Below are positions 1 to 7,609 of a stretch of DNA of 20,321 nt, in pieces. The notes beneath the pieces were generated by a model that ran no database searches, was not told where the DNA came from, and worked only from the letters and a program-made list of their open reading frames with translations. This DNA comes from Deltaproteobacteria bacterium. Lineage in GTDB: Bacteria > Desulfobacterota > Dissulfuribacteria > Dissulfuribacterales > JALVPX01. Within the stretch, counting starts at the first letter, position 1. Every line of letters begins with the position of its first letter. A program made the translations under genes and the position numbers. The stretch lies in contig JALVPX010000142.1 of assembly GCA_027031565.1 (NCBI GenBank), positions 15,750-36,070 of the forward strand, in the 5' to 3' direction.

Positions 1-1947
1 ATAATGGAAGCGGTTTCCTGTAGCCTCACGTTCACCACCAACGTAACGCCATTTTTTGATCAGCTCACCGGGAATGTCATCCAGGAATCGCGATGGTTTT
101 GCGGGCATTATTCCCGCTCCCGAAACATTTATGAATCCAGGACTGGTGAAAAAGAGGTTGTTTTTGGCCCTGGTAGCAGCCACATAAAACAGCCTTCGTT
201 CTTCTTCAAGTTCATCACTGCTGTGTGCGGATTGGGGGGAGGGGAAGCGCCCTTCGGCAAGGGATATGACAAATACAGTATCCCACTCCAGGCCTTTTGC
301 AGAATGGATCGTCGAAAGAACGAGCTTTCCGCCTTTTTTCTCTTCTTCTTGTTCTGGAGGATCAAGGGCGATGTCTGACAAAAAAGTGACGGCATCTTCA
401 TATCCTGAGGCAAGGGCCAGAAGCTGGTCCAATTCTTGCTGTCTCTTTGGATAATCGTCTGGGTATACCTTTTCCAAATAAGGCCTGTACCAAGCTCCCA
501 GCACCTTCAGCAAATCCTCCAGGCCTAAGGGTGCGTTTTGGATTTTTACCAGGATTCTTCCCAATTCTCTTACTGTGGGTCCCCACTTTGCCCTGGTTTG
601 ATAATCCGCCAATGCAGACAGCGGCTCTTCTGCCTTGATCAAGGCCCCAAAGATCTTGTCTATGCCCTTTGGCCCCAGCCCATCAATGAGCAAAAGGGAT
701 CTGTTCAGGCTGAGCCTGTCCATTGGATTGATCATCACCTTTATCAGGGCCAGGAAGTCCTTTATGTGGGCCGATTCCACGAGTTTCAACCCACCTCGTT
801 TTACAAATGGTATGCCCCTCTTGGCAAGTTCTGCTTCCAGGCGGAAGGAATGGAATGCAGCCCTGAACAGCACGGCCATCTCGTGCAGGTCAAGACCTTT
901 GTCCTTGAGTTCAACTATGCGTGAGGCCACGAATCTGGCTTGATCTTCCTCATCCTTTGCAAGAAAAAGCAGAGGCGGCTTACCTCCTTTTCTGATGGCC
1001 ACCAGCCGTTTTGTGAACTTTTCCTTCGCACTTGCAATTATGGCATTGGTACAGTCCAGATTAGGCTGGGTAGTTCGATAATTCCGTTCCAATTTTATGA
1101 TACGGCAGCCTGGAAAGAGCCTGGGAAAGTCCATGATATTTTTAAAGTTTGCGCCCCTGAAGGAATAGATGGATTGTGCATCATCTCCCACGGCCATCAC
1201 GTTGTCGTGGCCGCAGGCCATCAGCCTGGTTATCTCCGCCTGGAATCTGTTGGTATCTTGATATTCGTCTACCATTATATACTTGAACTGGTCACCAACC
1301 GATGCCCGCACATGGGAATTATCTTCCAGTATATTTTTCCATAGCAGGAGCAAATCATCGTAATCCACCAGGCCGTGCTGTTTCTTGTAGTTTTTGTATG
1401 CATCCATTACTGCCAGTATGCCGTCCCTGTGGATCAACAGGTGTGGATAGGCCCTTTCCAGAATCTGAGTGACATCCAGGTCCATATTGATTGCCTTACT
1501 GTAAATTGAAGCCAGGGTGCCCTTTTTGGGGAAACGGCTGCCTGAACCGGTAAGATCGAGCTGGCGTGAAAGCAGATGGAAAAGATCTTGAACGTCTCCC
1601 CGATCCATTATGGTGAAATTGTTTGGAAGGCCTGCAAGGTGCGCATAACGTCTGAGCATTCTGTGGGAAAAGCCGTGAAAAGTGCCTCCGGCAACGTTTC
1701 TGCATTCGTGTCCAACCAGCTCCGCAGCCCGTTCCAACATGGTTTGAGCCGCCTTTCTTGTGAAGGTGAGCAGCAATATCTGATCAGCAGGAATGCCGGC
1801 ATGTATCAATTTTGCAACCCTGAATACCAGTGTCCTGGTCTTGCCACTGCCTGCCCCGGCAATTACGAGTACAGGACCTTCAACGGTTTCCACCGCTTCC
1901 AGCTGTTCGGGATTCAGGTGATGCGAGAAATCGATTTCTGCTGTCAT
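1..1947 (-). CDS. UvrD/PcrA/Rep-family ATP-dependent DNA helicase, partial (3' end off the window)
   Basis: An open frame of 649 codons starts at ATG 1947-1945 and is still open at base 1, so the C-terminus is missing. All superfamily 1A helicase motifs are visible: a Q-motif (LNPEQLEAV, residues 11-19), Walker A AGAGSGKT (30-37), motif Ia around LLLTFTRKAA, motif II DEYQD (227-231), motif III GDDAQSIYSFRGA (254-266), motif IV LERNYRT, motif V STIHSAKGLEWDTVFV, and motif VI beginning RLFYVAATRAK at 585. Known family members translocate 3'-5' on single-stranded DNA in repair and replication restart. The spacing of motifs II and VI is like that of full-length UvrD, so probably only the tail is lost. 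An AGGGG at 1956-1960 gives a good ribosome binding site. The ATG follows directly on the TAA of the upstream kinase gene, in the same frame. UvrD, PcrA and Rep cannot be told apart here. Confidence 0.95.
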   Translation of the reverse strand, partial: MTAEIDFSHHLNPEQLEAVETVEGPVLVIAGAGSGKTRTLVFRVAKLIHAGIPADQILLLTFTRKAAQTMLERAAELVGHECRNVAGGTFHGFSHRMLRRYAHLAGLPNNFTIMDRGDVQDLFHLLSRQLDLTGSGSRFPKKGTLASIYSKAINMDLDVTQILERAYPHLLIHRDGILAVMDAYKNYKKQHGLVDYDDLLLLWKNILEDNSHVRASVGDQFKYIMVDEYQDTNRFQAEITRLMACGHDNVMAVGDDAQSIYSFRGANFKNIMDFPRLFPGCRIIKLERNYRTTQPNLDCTNAIIASAKEKFTKRLVAIRKGGKPPLLFLAKDEEDQARFVASRIVELKDKGLDLHEMAVLFRAAFHSFRLEAELAKRGIPFVKRGGLKLVESAHIKDFLALIKVMINPMDRLSLNRSLLLIDGLGPKGIDKIFGALIKAEEPLSALADYQTRAKWGPTVRELGRILVKIQNAPLGLEDLLKVLGAWYRPYLEKVYPDDYPKRQQELDQLLALASGYEDAVTFLSDIALDPPEQEEEKKGGKLVLSTIHSAKGLEWDTVFVISLAEGRFPSPQSAHSSDELEEERRLFYVAATRAKNNLFFTSPGFINVSGAGIMPAKPSRFLDDIPGELIKKWRYVGGEREATGNRFHY

Positions 1948-3369
1948 TTAATTTGCCCCTGGATGCTCCTCGCCATTTATGGGGGCCTTTAGCGGAAGGA
2001 TAAAATAGAAATTGTTGCCAAGGGGTGTTGGCTCACAGCCAACCACTCCACCATGCACCTCTATGATCTTTTTTACAAAGTGAAGGCCGTGGCCTGTTCC
2101 AGGCAGGTTGCGGTCCCTGTCTGCCCTGTAGCCTTCCTCGAAGACATGTTTTGCCTCTTCCGGGCTCAGATTCGGCCCGGTGGTGAAGACATTGAACTTG
2201 ATACCATCCTGGCCCGGACCGAAATAGTCTTTCAAGATTTCTCTGCCGTACGTGAGAAATTTAACCTTGTTGCCGTTGCTGTCTGTGACTTCGCGGCAAT
2301 ATTTCTCTGCATTGGAAAAAAGGTTGGCATATACCTGGGAAATAAGGCCGACATCCACCGCAAGGGGAATATCCTCTTCTTCCGGTATTCCGCCAGATTC
2401 TTCATCAATGAGGCAGCCCTGCCTGAGCAGTCTTTCCCTGTAACGCTCAAGCTGCGGATCAATAATCTCCTGCTTGAACCTGCACAGCCGCCTCTTCAAG
2501 ACAAGCTGCCCTTTCTCAAAGTGATCACGCCTGAGAAGGCTTTCTAGGAAAAGGCTGGTATTGCGGTAATGTTTTGCCACATCCTCATGCTGTGCCATGA
2601 GGTGAGAGTAAAGCTCATGCATTGAAGTGCTGATTCCTTGAATCGCATCCAAGTGGGAGCATTTTTCCTGGCTCGCCTTTTTCAGAATCAGTTCTATTTG
2701 TTTTGAGAGCTCACCCAAGTGCTCGATCTCCTTCTTCAGGTTTCTGAGAAAAAGATTGTAACGCATATTGGGCACAATCACATTGTGTTCTATGTCGCTC
2801 ACCAGGTTTGTAATGAATTTGAGATGCTCTTCGTTTTGTATTGCAATCAGCTTGTAATGCAGGTTGTAGCCGATCCTGTTGGCATATTTTTCAAAAAAAA
2901 GCTTGTCCTGGTGGCCGAACAGCGAGGCGGGAAATACCTCGAACATGCCTATTATGTCTTCGGCCATGGATATTGGCTTCCTGCCTATTAAGCGCTTGTT
3001 GCCCCTGATCGGAGCAATAAAGGAATCATCTTTTTCATATGGCTCCTCCATTATTTCTATGCCTTCTGGAGGGCTCATGCCGCACATGCCGAGACCGTTC
3101 AGCGAATCACAGGCTATGCGGAGCTGCTCTGTATCTTCGTCGATCAGATAGAGGCATGAGTCAAAGCCCAGGAACTCCTTTGGCACAAAGACACAGATAC
3201 GATAAAAGTTTTCCAAGGTCTCATACTCCTGGGCAAGGTCAAAAAAGGCGCGCAGGGTGCGGCCCTGCATTTTTGTGAAATTGTAACGCTCATAATCCTC
3301 TTTTTTCTGCCTTATTCTGGCAATGACCGAGGCTTGCTCAGGGGTGTTAGAGGGGCATATCGGGTTCAT
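1948..3369 (-). CDS. GAF-domain sensor histidine kinase-like protein
   Basis: 473 residues with no membrane segment, so probably cytoplasmic. Residues about 40-175 look like a GAF-type sensor. A helical region follows with H195 in an HNVIVP context (His, then Pro five residues later, as in the HisKA H-box). The C-terminal HATPase domain has an N-box NLFSNAEKY (349-357) and a G2 box GTGHGL (424-429). The G1 box is abnormal: where kinases show DxGxG it reads TTGPN (396-400), so the adenine-binding Asp is Thr and the second Gly is Asn. ATP binding may be weakened, or the protein may act as a pseudokinase or phosphatase. Its start overlaps the 3' end of cobA-hemD by 23 bases, and its stop codon abuts the helicase ATG, so it is translationally coupled on both sides. 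No partner receiver gene is adjacent. Confidence 0.85.
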   Translation of the reverse strand: MNPICPSNTPEQASVIARIRQKKEDYERYNFTKMQGRTLRAFFDLAQEYETLENFYRICVFVPKEFLGFDSCLYLIDEDTEQLRIACDSLNGLGMCGMSPPEGIEIMEEPYEKDDSFIAPIRGNKRLIGRKPISMAEDIIGMFEVFPASLFGHQDKLFFEKYANRIGYNLHYKLIAIQNEEHLKFITNLVSDIEHNVIVPNMRYNLFLRNLKKEIEHLGELSKQIELILKKASQEKCSHLDAIQGISTSMHELYSHLMAQHEDVAKHYRNTSLFLESLLRRDHFEKGQLVLKRRLCRFKQEIIDPQLERYRERLLRQGCLIDEESGGIPEEEDIPLAVDVGLISQVYANLFSNAEKYCREVTDSNGNKVKFLTYGREILKDYFGPGQDGIKFNVFTTGPNLSPEEAKHVFEEGYRADRDRNLPGTGHGLHFVKKIIEVHGGVVGCEPTPLGNNFYFILPLKAPINGEEHPGAN

Positions 3370-4921
3370 CCTGTATGTTACTATAATACTTTTTTATGGC
3401 GTTTACCAAATCGTTTATGGTGGATCTGGCCGGTTCAATGGCTACACGGAGGCCGAGGTCTCGGCATGTCTTGGATGTAATCGGCCCAATTGAAGCAATT
3501 TTTGCGCTTTCAAATATCTTTTCCCTCACGCCTTCGGGAACAACAGTGCAAAAGTTTTTTACTGTTGAAGAACTGGTGAATGTAACGATGTCAACGGGCC
3601 TTTCTTCAAGCTCCTCTATCTGTTCCCCTGTTATCATAGCAGGAACTGTCTTGTAGGCAGCCACCACATCAACATGTGCTCCAAGCCTTCGGAGCCCTTC
3701 GGGCAGAAGTTCCCTAGCCTTTTCTGCCCGGGGGATAAGGACCCTGTGTATCGCTGTTTCCATTTTTTGAAAGGCCTTCAGGAGCCCCTCCGCCCTGAAA
3801 TCTTCGGGTATCAGATCTGGCTTCAAATGATATTTCATCAATGCTTCAGCCGTGGATGTACCGACTGCTGCTATGCCGCATCGGCCAAGGTGCCTTGCAT
3901 CCAACCCGATCTCAAACATTCTGCTGCAGAAGCATTCAACTGCATTGGTACTGCTGAAAACAATCCATTCATAAGATGCTGAGCGCCTTATCGCAGTGTC
4001 CAAGGCCTCCATGTCATCAGGAGGCTTGATGTCAATGGTTGGCAGCTCTATGCATTCGGCTCCGAGTGCCTCCAGGCTGTTGACCAGGGCGCTGGCCTGG
4101 GACCTGGTTCTCGTGATTACTATGCGCCTTCCCAGCAAGGGCTGCTTTTCAAACCAGTTGATTTCCTCTTTCAGCCTGACCACCTCGCCTACAACTATTA
4201 TGGCTGGCGGCCTTATGTCTGCTTCTTTCACCTTCTGGACGATATTTTTTAATGTGCCTGTGACCGATTTATGCCGTGGGGTCGTGCCCCACCTTATCAC
4301 TGCCGCCGGTGTGTCTGGGCTGCGGCCAAATTTCTGCAGATTTTCGGTGATATTCGGTAGATTGGTTACGCCCATTAAAAAGACCAGGGTTCCCACGCCC
4401 TTGGCCAGATTCTTCCAGTCGATATCGGCCCGCTCATCATGTTCAAACTTGCGGTGCCCTGTAATCAAGGCAACAGAAGCAGTATAGGCGCGGTGGGTTA
4501 GCGGAATGCCGGCATATGCGGGAACAGCAATAGCAGAACTGATGCCTGGAACAATTTCAAAGGGTATGCCTGCTTTGAACAGGATTTGGGCCTCTTCTCC
4601 GCCTCTGCCGAAAATGAAAGGGTCGCCGCCCTTAAGCCGCGCAACAAGCTTGCCCTCCTTGGCCTTTTTCACGATGAGTTCGTTAATGGCGGCCTGATCA
4701 GCGGCATGTTGTCCTGAACGCTTGCCCACGTATATTTTTTCTGCGGATTCGGGCGCAAAGGCAAGAACCCGTGAACTTGCCAAACGGTCATATATGACCA
4801 CTTCCGCCTTGCTCAGGATTTCTTTCCCCTTCAGTGTAAACAGGCCTGGATCCCCGGGCCCGGCGCCTATGAGATAGACCTTTCCAACATGGATATCGCT
4901 TTTGTCACTCTTTTGAGCCAT
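3347..4921 (-). CDS. cobA-hemD: Fused uroporphyrinogen-III C-methyltransferase / uroporphyrinogen-III synthase
   Basis: 524 residues with two enzymes in one chain. Residues 13-255 are the SAM-dependent methyltransferase (SUMT/CobA): GAGPGDPGLFTLKG (19-32), ARLKGGDPFIFGRGGEE (94-110) and VPGISSAIAVPAYAGIPLTH (124-143) are its signature motifs. It converts uroporphyrinogen III to precorrin-2. Residues about 263-515 are uroporphyrinogen-III synthase (HemD), which closes hydroxymethylbilane; it begins LLGRRIVITRTRSQA and contains SSTNAV and TFTSSSTV. The fusion is known from several anaerobic bacteria and commits hemC product toward siroheme, cobalamin or siroheme-derived heme. The start has an AGGA five bases upstream of the ATG. 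hemC lies 67 bases upstream, and the kinase gene overlaps the 3' end. Confidence 0.96.
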   Translation of the reverse strand: MAQKSDKSDIHVGKVYLIGAGPGDPGLFTLKGKEILSKAEVVIYDRLASSRVLAFAPESAEKIYVGKRSGQHAADQAAINELIVKKAKEGKLVARLKGGDPFIFGRGGEEAQILFKAGIPFEIVPGISSAIAVPAYAGIPLTHRAYTASVALITGHRKFEHDERADIDWKNLAKGVGTLVFLMGVTNLPNITENLQKFGRSPDTPAAVIRWGTTPRHKSVTGTLKNIVQKVKEADIRPPAIIVVGEVVRLKEEINWFEKQPLLGRRIVITRTRSQASALVNSLEALGAECIELPTIDIKPPDDMEALDTAIRRSASYEWIVFSSTNAVECFCSRMFEIGLDARHLGRCGIAAVGTSTAEALMKYHLKPDLIPEDFRAEGLLKAFQKMETAIHRVLIPRAEKARELLPEGLRRLGAHVDVVAAYKTVPAMITGEQIEELEERPVDIVTFTSSSTVKNFCTVVPEGVREKIFESAKIASIGPITSKTCRDLGLRVAIEPARSTINDLVNAIKKYYSNIQDEPDMPL

Positions 4922-4988
4922 ATTATTCCTGGTTTGTCTTCAAATAGTTTTTTTGGGGAGAAATGGCATAAAGGCCTGGAAAGGAGTC

Positions 4989-5921
4989 TCAAGCCTGGCC
5001 ATAGACTTCCATTAGGATTTCCCTGCCGCCTGCATCAAGGATCGACTGCCCAAGCCTTTTCCCCAGTTCTTCTGGCGCACTTGCGGAACCGCTCATCTGC
5101 TGCCTGATGATCCGTTCACCCGGTTCATCGGCCACAAGCCCCTCAAGGCTCAATGAACCATCGTCCTGCAGCCTGGCACGGGCACCAATGGGTACCTGGC
5201 AGCCGCCTTCCAGGGTTTCAAGAAACGCACGTTCTGCATTTACGCAAATGGCAGTTGGTTCATGGTGTATGGCAGCTAATATTTTCCTGACGAAGTGATC
5301 AGCACTCCTGAATTCTATGCCCAGCGCTCCCTGACCCACCGCCGGCACCATCATTTCCTCAGGGATTATTTCCGTGATCTTGTCTTGAAGGCCCAATCTT
5401 TTAAGGCCTGAGACAGCGAGAATTATGGCGTCAAATTCACCTTCTTCAAGTTTTCTTATCCTCGTGTCGAGATTGCCCCTGAGAGAGATGCATTCCATGC
5501 GTGGCCAGCCCTTTTTGATCTGCGCCATTCGCCTCAGGCTGCTTGTACCTATTTTTGAGCCTGCGGGCATATTGTCCAAGGAAGTAAACCTTTTTGATAA
5601 AAAGGCATCCCTGGGGTCTTCCCGTTCTGGGAATACGGAAACTTCCAGACCCTGGGGGATTTCTGTTGGAACGTCTTTGAGGCTGTGGACCGCAATATCC
5701 ACATCTTTTCTCAACAATGCCTCTTCGATTTCCTTGACGAACAGGCCTTTGCCGCCAACCTTTGCAAGCGGCACATCGAGGATCTTGTCGCCCTTGGTGG
5801 TAATTTTCACAAGTTCAACTGCACAATCTGGATTTTTCTTTTCGATTTGTGTTTTTACCCAAGTGGACTGTGCAAGGGCAAGCTTGCTCTTCCTTGTTCC
5901 GATTTTTATCAATTTACTCAC
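4989..5921 (-). CDS. hemC: Porphobilinogen deaminase (hydroxymethylbilane synthase)
   Basis: The enzyme polymerises four porphobilinogens into hydroxymethylbilane. I place the start at GTG 5921-5919, giving 310 residues beginning (f)MSKLIKIGTRKSKLALAQ, the usual HemC N-terminus and length. GGAGGA at 5933-5938 sits 11 bases upstream, overlapping the end of the zinc ribbon gene. In this numbering the dipyrromethane cofactor Cys is C241 (EGGCQVPIGA) and the catalytic Asp is D83 (HSLKDVPT), almost exactly as in E. coli HemC (C242, D84). The substrate-binding loops KIGTSSLRR and LRGNLDTR are also intact. Upstream in-frame ATGs (5942, 5975) would add 7 or 18 atypical residues inside the neighbouring gene and lack a good ribosome binding site. 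It sits directly ahead of cobA-hemD in the same operon. Confidence 0.95.
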   Translation of the reverse strand: MSKLIKIGTRKSKLALAQSTWVKTQIEKKNPDCAVELVKITTKGDKILDVPLAKVGGKGLFVKEIEEALLRKDVDIAVHSLKDVPTEIPQGLEVSVFPEREDPRDAFLSKRFTSLDNMPAGSKIGTSSLRRMAQIKKGWPRMECISLRGNLDTRIRKLEEGEFDAIILAVSGLKRLGLQDKITEIIPEEMMVPAVGQGALGIEFRSADHFVRKILAAIHHEPTAICVNAERAFLETLEGGCQVPIGARARLQDDGSLSLEGLVADEPGERIIRQQMSGSASAPEELGKRLGQSILDAGGREILMEVYGQA

Positions 5922-5929
5922 GGTTTCAG

Positions 5930-6157
5930 CTATCCTCCGCATGAACTGCAGCTGGTGCTGGTGCAGCCGGAACACGCTGAAGTCGCTTTTTTGCCCGTGC
6001 CTACGAACTTGGTTCCAGCCTTAAAGGCAAAAGCAGACATCTTTTTTTCCACCTCTGGGGAGCCGCATTTTTTACATATTACGCTTTTATTGGAACCAAG
6101 CACCAGTTCCTCAAATTCTTCGCCACATTTGGAACACACAAATTCATAGATCGGCAT
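5930..6157 (-). CDS. FmdB-type zinc ribbon protein
   Basis: 75 residues beginning MPIYEFVCSKCGEEFEEL, the hallmark start of FmdB/putative regulatory zinc ribbon proteins. Two CxxC knuckles (CSKC at about residue 8, CKKCG near residue 29) form the zinc site. The tail is Cys/Ser/Gly rich (SACSGCTSTSCSSCGG), as is common in this family. ATG 6157 is chosen because of the conserved N-terminus and a strong AGGAG at 6165-6169, seven bases upstream. The frame is open 36 codons further upstream, but that part is atypical. The family is named after a gene near formamide/acetamidase loci and its molecular role is unsettled. The end of this gene supplies the ribosome binding site of hemC eight bases downstream. 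Confidence 0.88.
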   Translation of the reverse strand: MPIYEFVCSKCGEEFEELVLGSNKSVICKKCGSPEVEKKMSAFAFKAGTKFVGTGKKATSACSGCTSTSCSSCGG

Positions 6158-6254
6158 AGATTTTCTCCTGCAGAAGATGTTTTTCACAAAATGAACACTT
6201 AGAAAGTAGGAGTTTAGCACAATTTGGTCAAGGAGATAAGGCAGTAGTTGATTT

Positions 6255-6857
6255 TTATTCTCCAAATAGTTCCTTCTCCACTATGTCACAGAGCAAATGA
6301 CCAATGAATATATGGACCTCCTGTATCCGTGGTGTGTCACTGCTGGCAGCCATTATTGAAATATCGGAGGCCTTGGAGACGGGTCCTTTTCGTCTGCCCG
6401 TAAGGGCAACGGTACAAGCCCCCTTTCTCAATGCGGCTTCAAGGCCGCGAACCACATTCTCTGAGGCGCCGCTGGTGCTTATTCCCACGGCAACATCCCC
6501 CTTGTCGCACAGGGCTTCTATCTGTTTCGAGAATATGTGCTCGTAGCCATAGTCGTTGGAAATGGAGGTCAATATGGACGAATCGGTTGTAAGGGCAATA
6601 GCTGGCAGGGGTTGGCGGTCGAGCCTGAAGCGGTTCACGAACTCCGCAGCAAGGTGCTGGGAGTCTGCGGCACTTCCGCCATTTCCAAAAAATATCACCT
6701 TGTTATTGTTGGAAAGGGCTTTCACCATCCAGGAAGCAGCGTGCAGGATTGCCGAACTGGAATCGTGCATTGTTTGCTTAAAGGATTCAAGGGCGCTGTT
6801 TAATGACGATTGAAGAAGTTCGTCTACGGAAAACTTCCATTCCGGTTTAAAATCCAT
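6255..6857 (-). CDS. gmhA: Phosphoheptose isomerase (sedoheptulose-7-phosphate isomerase)
   Basis: 200 residues, one SIS domain of the GmhA type. It converts sedoheptulose 7-phosphate to D-glycero-D-manno-heptose 7-phosphate for heptose units of lipopolysaccharide or S-layer glycans. The phosphosugar-binding segment FGNGGSAADSQHLAAEF (57-73) contains E72, and QEVHIFIGH contains H182; these match the metal/acid-base residues E65 and H180 of E. coli GmhA. GISTSGASENVV (125-136) is the second phosphate loop. ATG 6857 gives the normal family length. A TTG at 6869-6867, better spaced from an AGGAAG, would add only four residues. DiaA is the main alternative in this fold, but the isomerase residues are retained. 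It starts 13 bases after the flavoprotein stop and 97 bases separate it from the zinc ribbon gene. Confidence 0.92.
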   Translation of the reverse strand: MDFKPEWKFSVDELLQSSLNSALESFKQTMHDSSSAILHAASWMVKALSNNNKVIFFGNGGSAADSQHLAAEFVNRFRLDRQPLPAIALTTDSSILTSISNDYGYEHIFSKQIEALCDKGDVAVGISTSGASENVVRGLEAALRKGACTVALTGRRKGPVSKASDISIMAASSDTPRIQEVHIFIGHLLCDIVEKELFGE

Positions 6858-6870
6858 CTTGACCTGCAAT

Positions 6871-7485
6871 TTATTTACTTCCTGGAATATACAAGGGGGC
6901 GAAGGAGTCAAGGTCCGCTCCTGTGGCCACGAGAGAGCCAAGTTCTTCTGCCTCCGTCAGTGCCGTGGGGTGTTTCTTCACATCCCCCTTCTTTTCAATG
7001 CCGCGATATAGAAGCGCACCGGCAAAGCTGGCGCTTATGGCATCAAAGAAATATTTCATCACTCTCAAGACTCCGTCAAAGAGCATTTTACCCTTGGTGG
7101 CACCCAGGCTTAAGAAGATCCCCTTGCGTTCCTTGCCGCCATATGGTCCTGTTTTAAGGACATATTTTCCTATCCAGCATGCCTGCGAGCGTTCCACCAG
7201 TGCCTGGGTGTAGGAAGTGATGTTGTAAAAAAAGATAGGTGAGGCCACGACAACTGTGTCAGCTTCCCGTATCTTGTCATAAATGGGTGTCATATCGTCT
7301 TCCAGAACACACACACCCGTAGTGTCGCATTGCCCGCACTCGATACAAGGGGTGATCCGTTTGCTCATGAGAGTGATTTTTTCCACCGAAGCACCGCTCG
7401 TTTCTGCGCCTTTTAGAAAGGCATCCAGCAATATATCCGTATTGCCCCCAATCCGTGGTGAACCGTGAAAGGCCACTATTTTCAT
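6871..7485 (-). CDS. NAD(P)H-dependent FMN reductase / iron-sulfur flavoprotein-like
   Basis: A flavodoxin-fold flavoprotein of 204 residues. The N-terminus MKIVAFHGSPRIGGNTDILL is the FMN phosphate-binding loop of the NADPH-dependent FMN reductase family, and ASPIFFYNIT supplies the isoalloxazine-side loop. A cysteine cluster CIECGQCDTTGVC gives the spacing C-x2-C-x2-C-x5-C, which matches the [4Fe-4S] motif of iron-sulfur flavoproteins from anaerobes. An electron-transfer or oxygen-detoxifying role is inferred; the substrate is unknown. I prefer ATG 7485-7483 because GGAG at 7492-7495 is six bases upstream. The ATG at 7497 would add four residues but has only a poor ribosome binding site. 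It is the first gene of the minus-strand operon running through gmhA and hemC. Confidence 0.85.
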   Translation of the reverse strand: MKIVAFHGSPRIGGNTDILLDAFLKGAETSGASVEKITLMSKRITPCIECGQCDTTGVCVLEDDMTPIYDKIREADTVVVASPIFFYNITSYTQALVERSQACWIGKYVLKTGPYGGKERKGIFLSLGATKGKMLFDGVLRVMKYFFDAISASFAGALLYRGIEKKGDVKKHPTALTEAEELGSLVATGADLDSFAPLYIPGSK

Positions 7486-7561
7486 GCCATTCTCCATGTT
7501 TCAGATCTCTATCATAGAAGTTATACGGTTTGAGGCCTTTTGGGAATAGCCGAAAATGGAA

Positions 7562-7580
7562 GAGGGGGCCAAGCCCCCTC
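7562..7580 (-). terminator. Probable intrinsic terminator downstream of pilB
   Basis: A perfect inverted repeat with 8-bp GC-rich arms (GAGGGGGC / GCCCCCTC) and a 3-base loop. On the minus strand it is followed by TTCCATTTTC, a modest T-rich tail. It lies 30 bases beyond the pilB stop, between pilB and the flavoprotein gene, where an operon end is expected. The tail is imperfect, so termination may be partial. Confidence 0.6.
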
Positions 7581-7609
7581 AGACAGAATATTTTGTTAAT
7601 CGGTTTTGC

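Noticed and set aside
1576..1992. Plus-strand frame of 138 codons over the helicase gene
   Set aside because: It is a shadow of the minus-strand helicase, whose frame shows every SF1 motif.
5922..5975. Longer hemC start at ATG 5975 (328 residues)
   Set aside because: It overlaps the zinc ribbon gene by 46 bases, lacks a ribosome binding site and adds residues not seen in HemC; the GTG start gives the canonical N-terminus.
6158..6265. N-terminal extension of the zinc ribbon protein to ATG 6265
   Set aside because: The family begins MPIYEF, which is the internal ATG at 6157 with a strong AGGAG; the extension overlaps the gmhA end.
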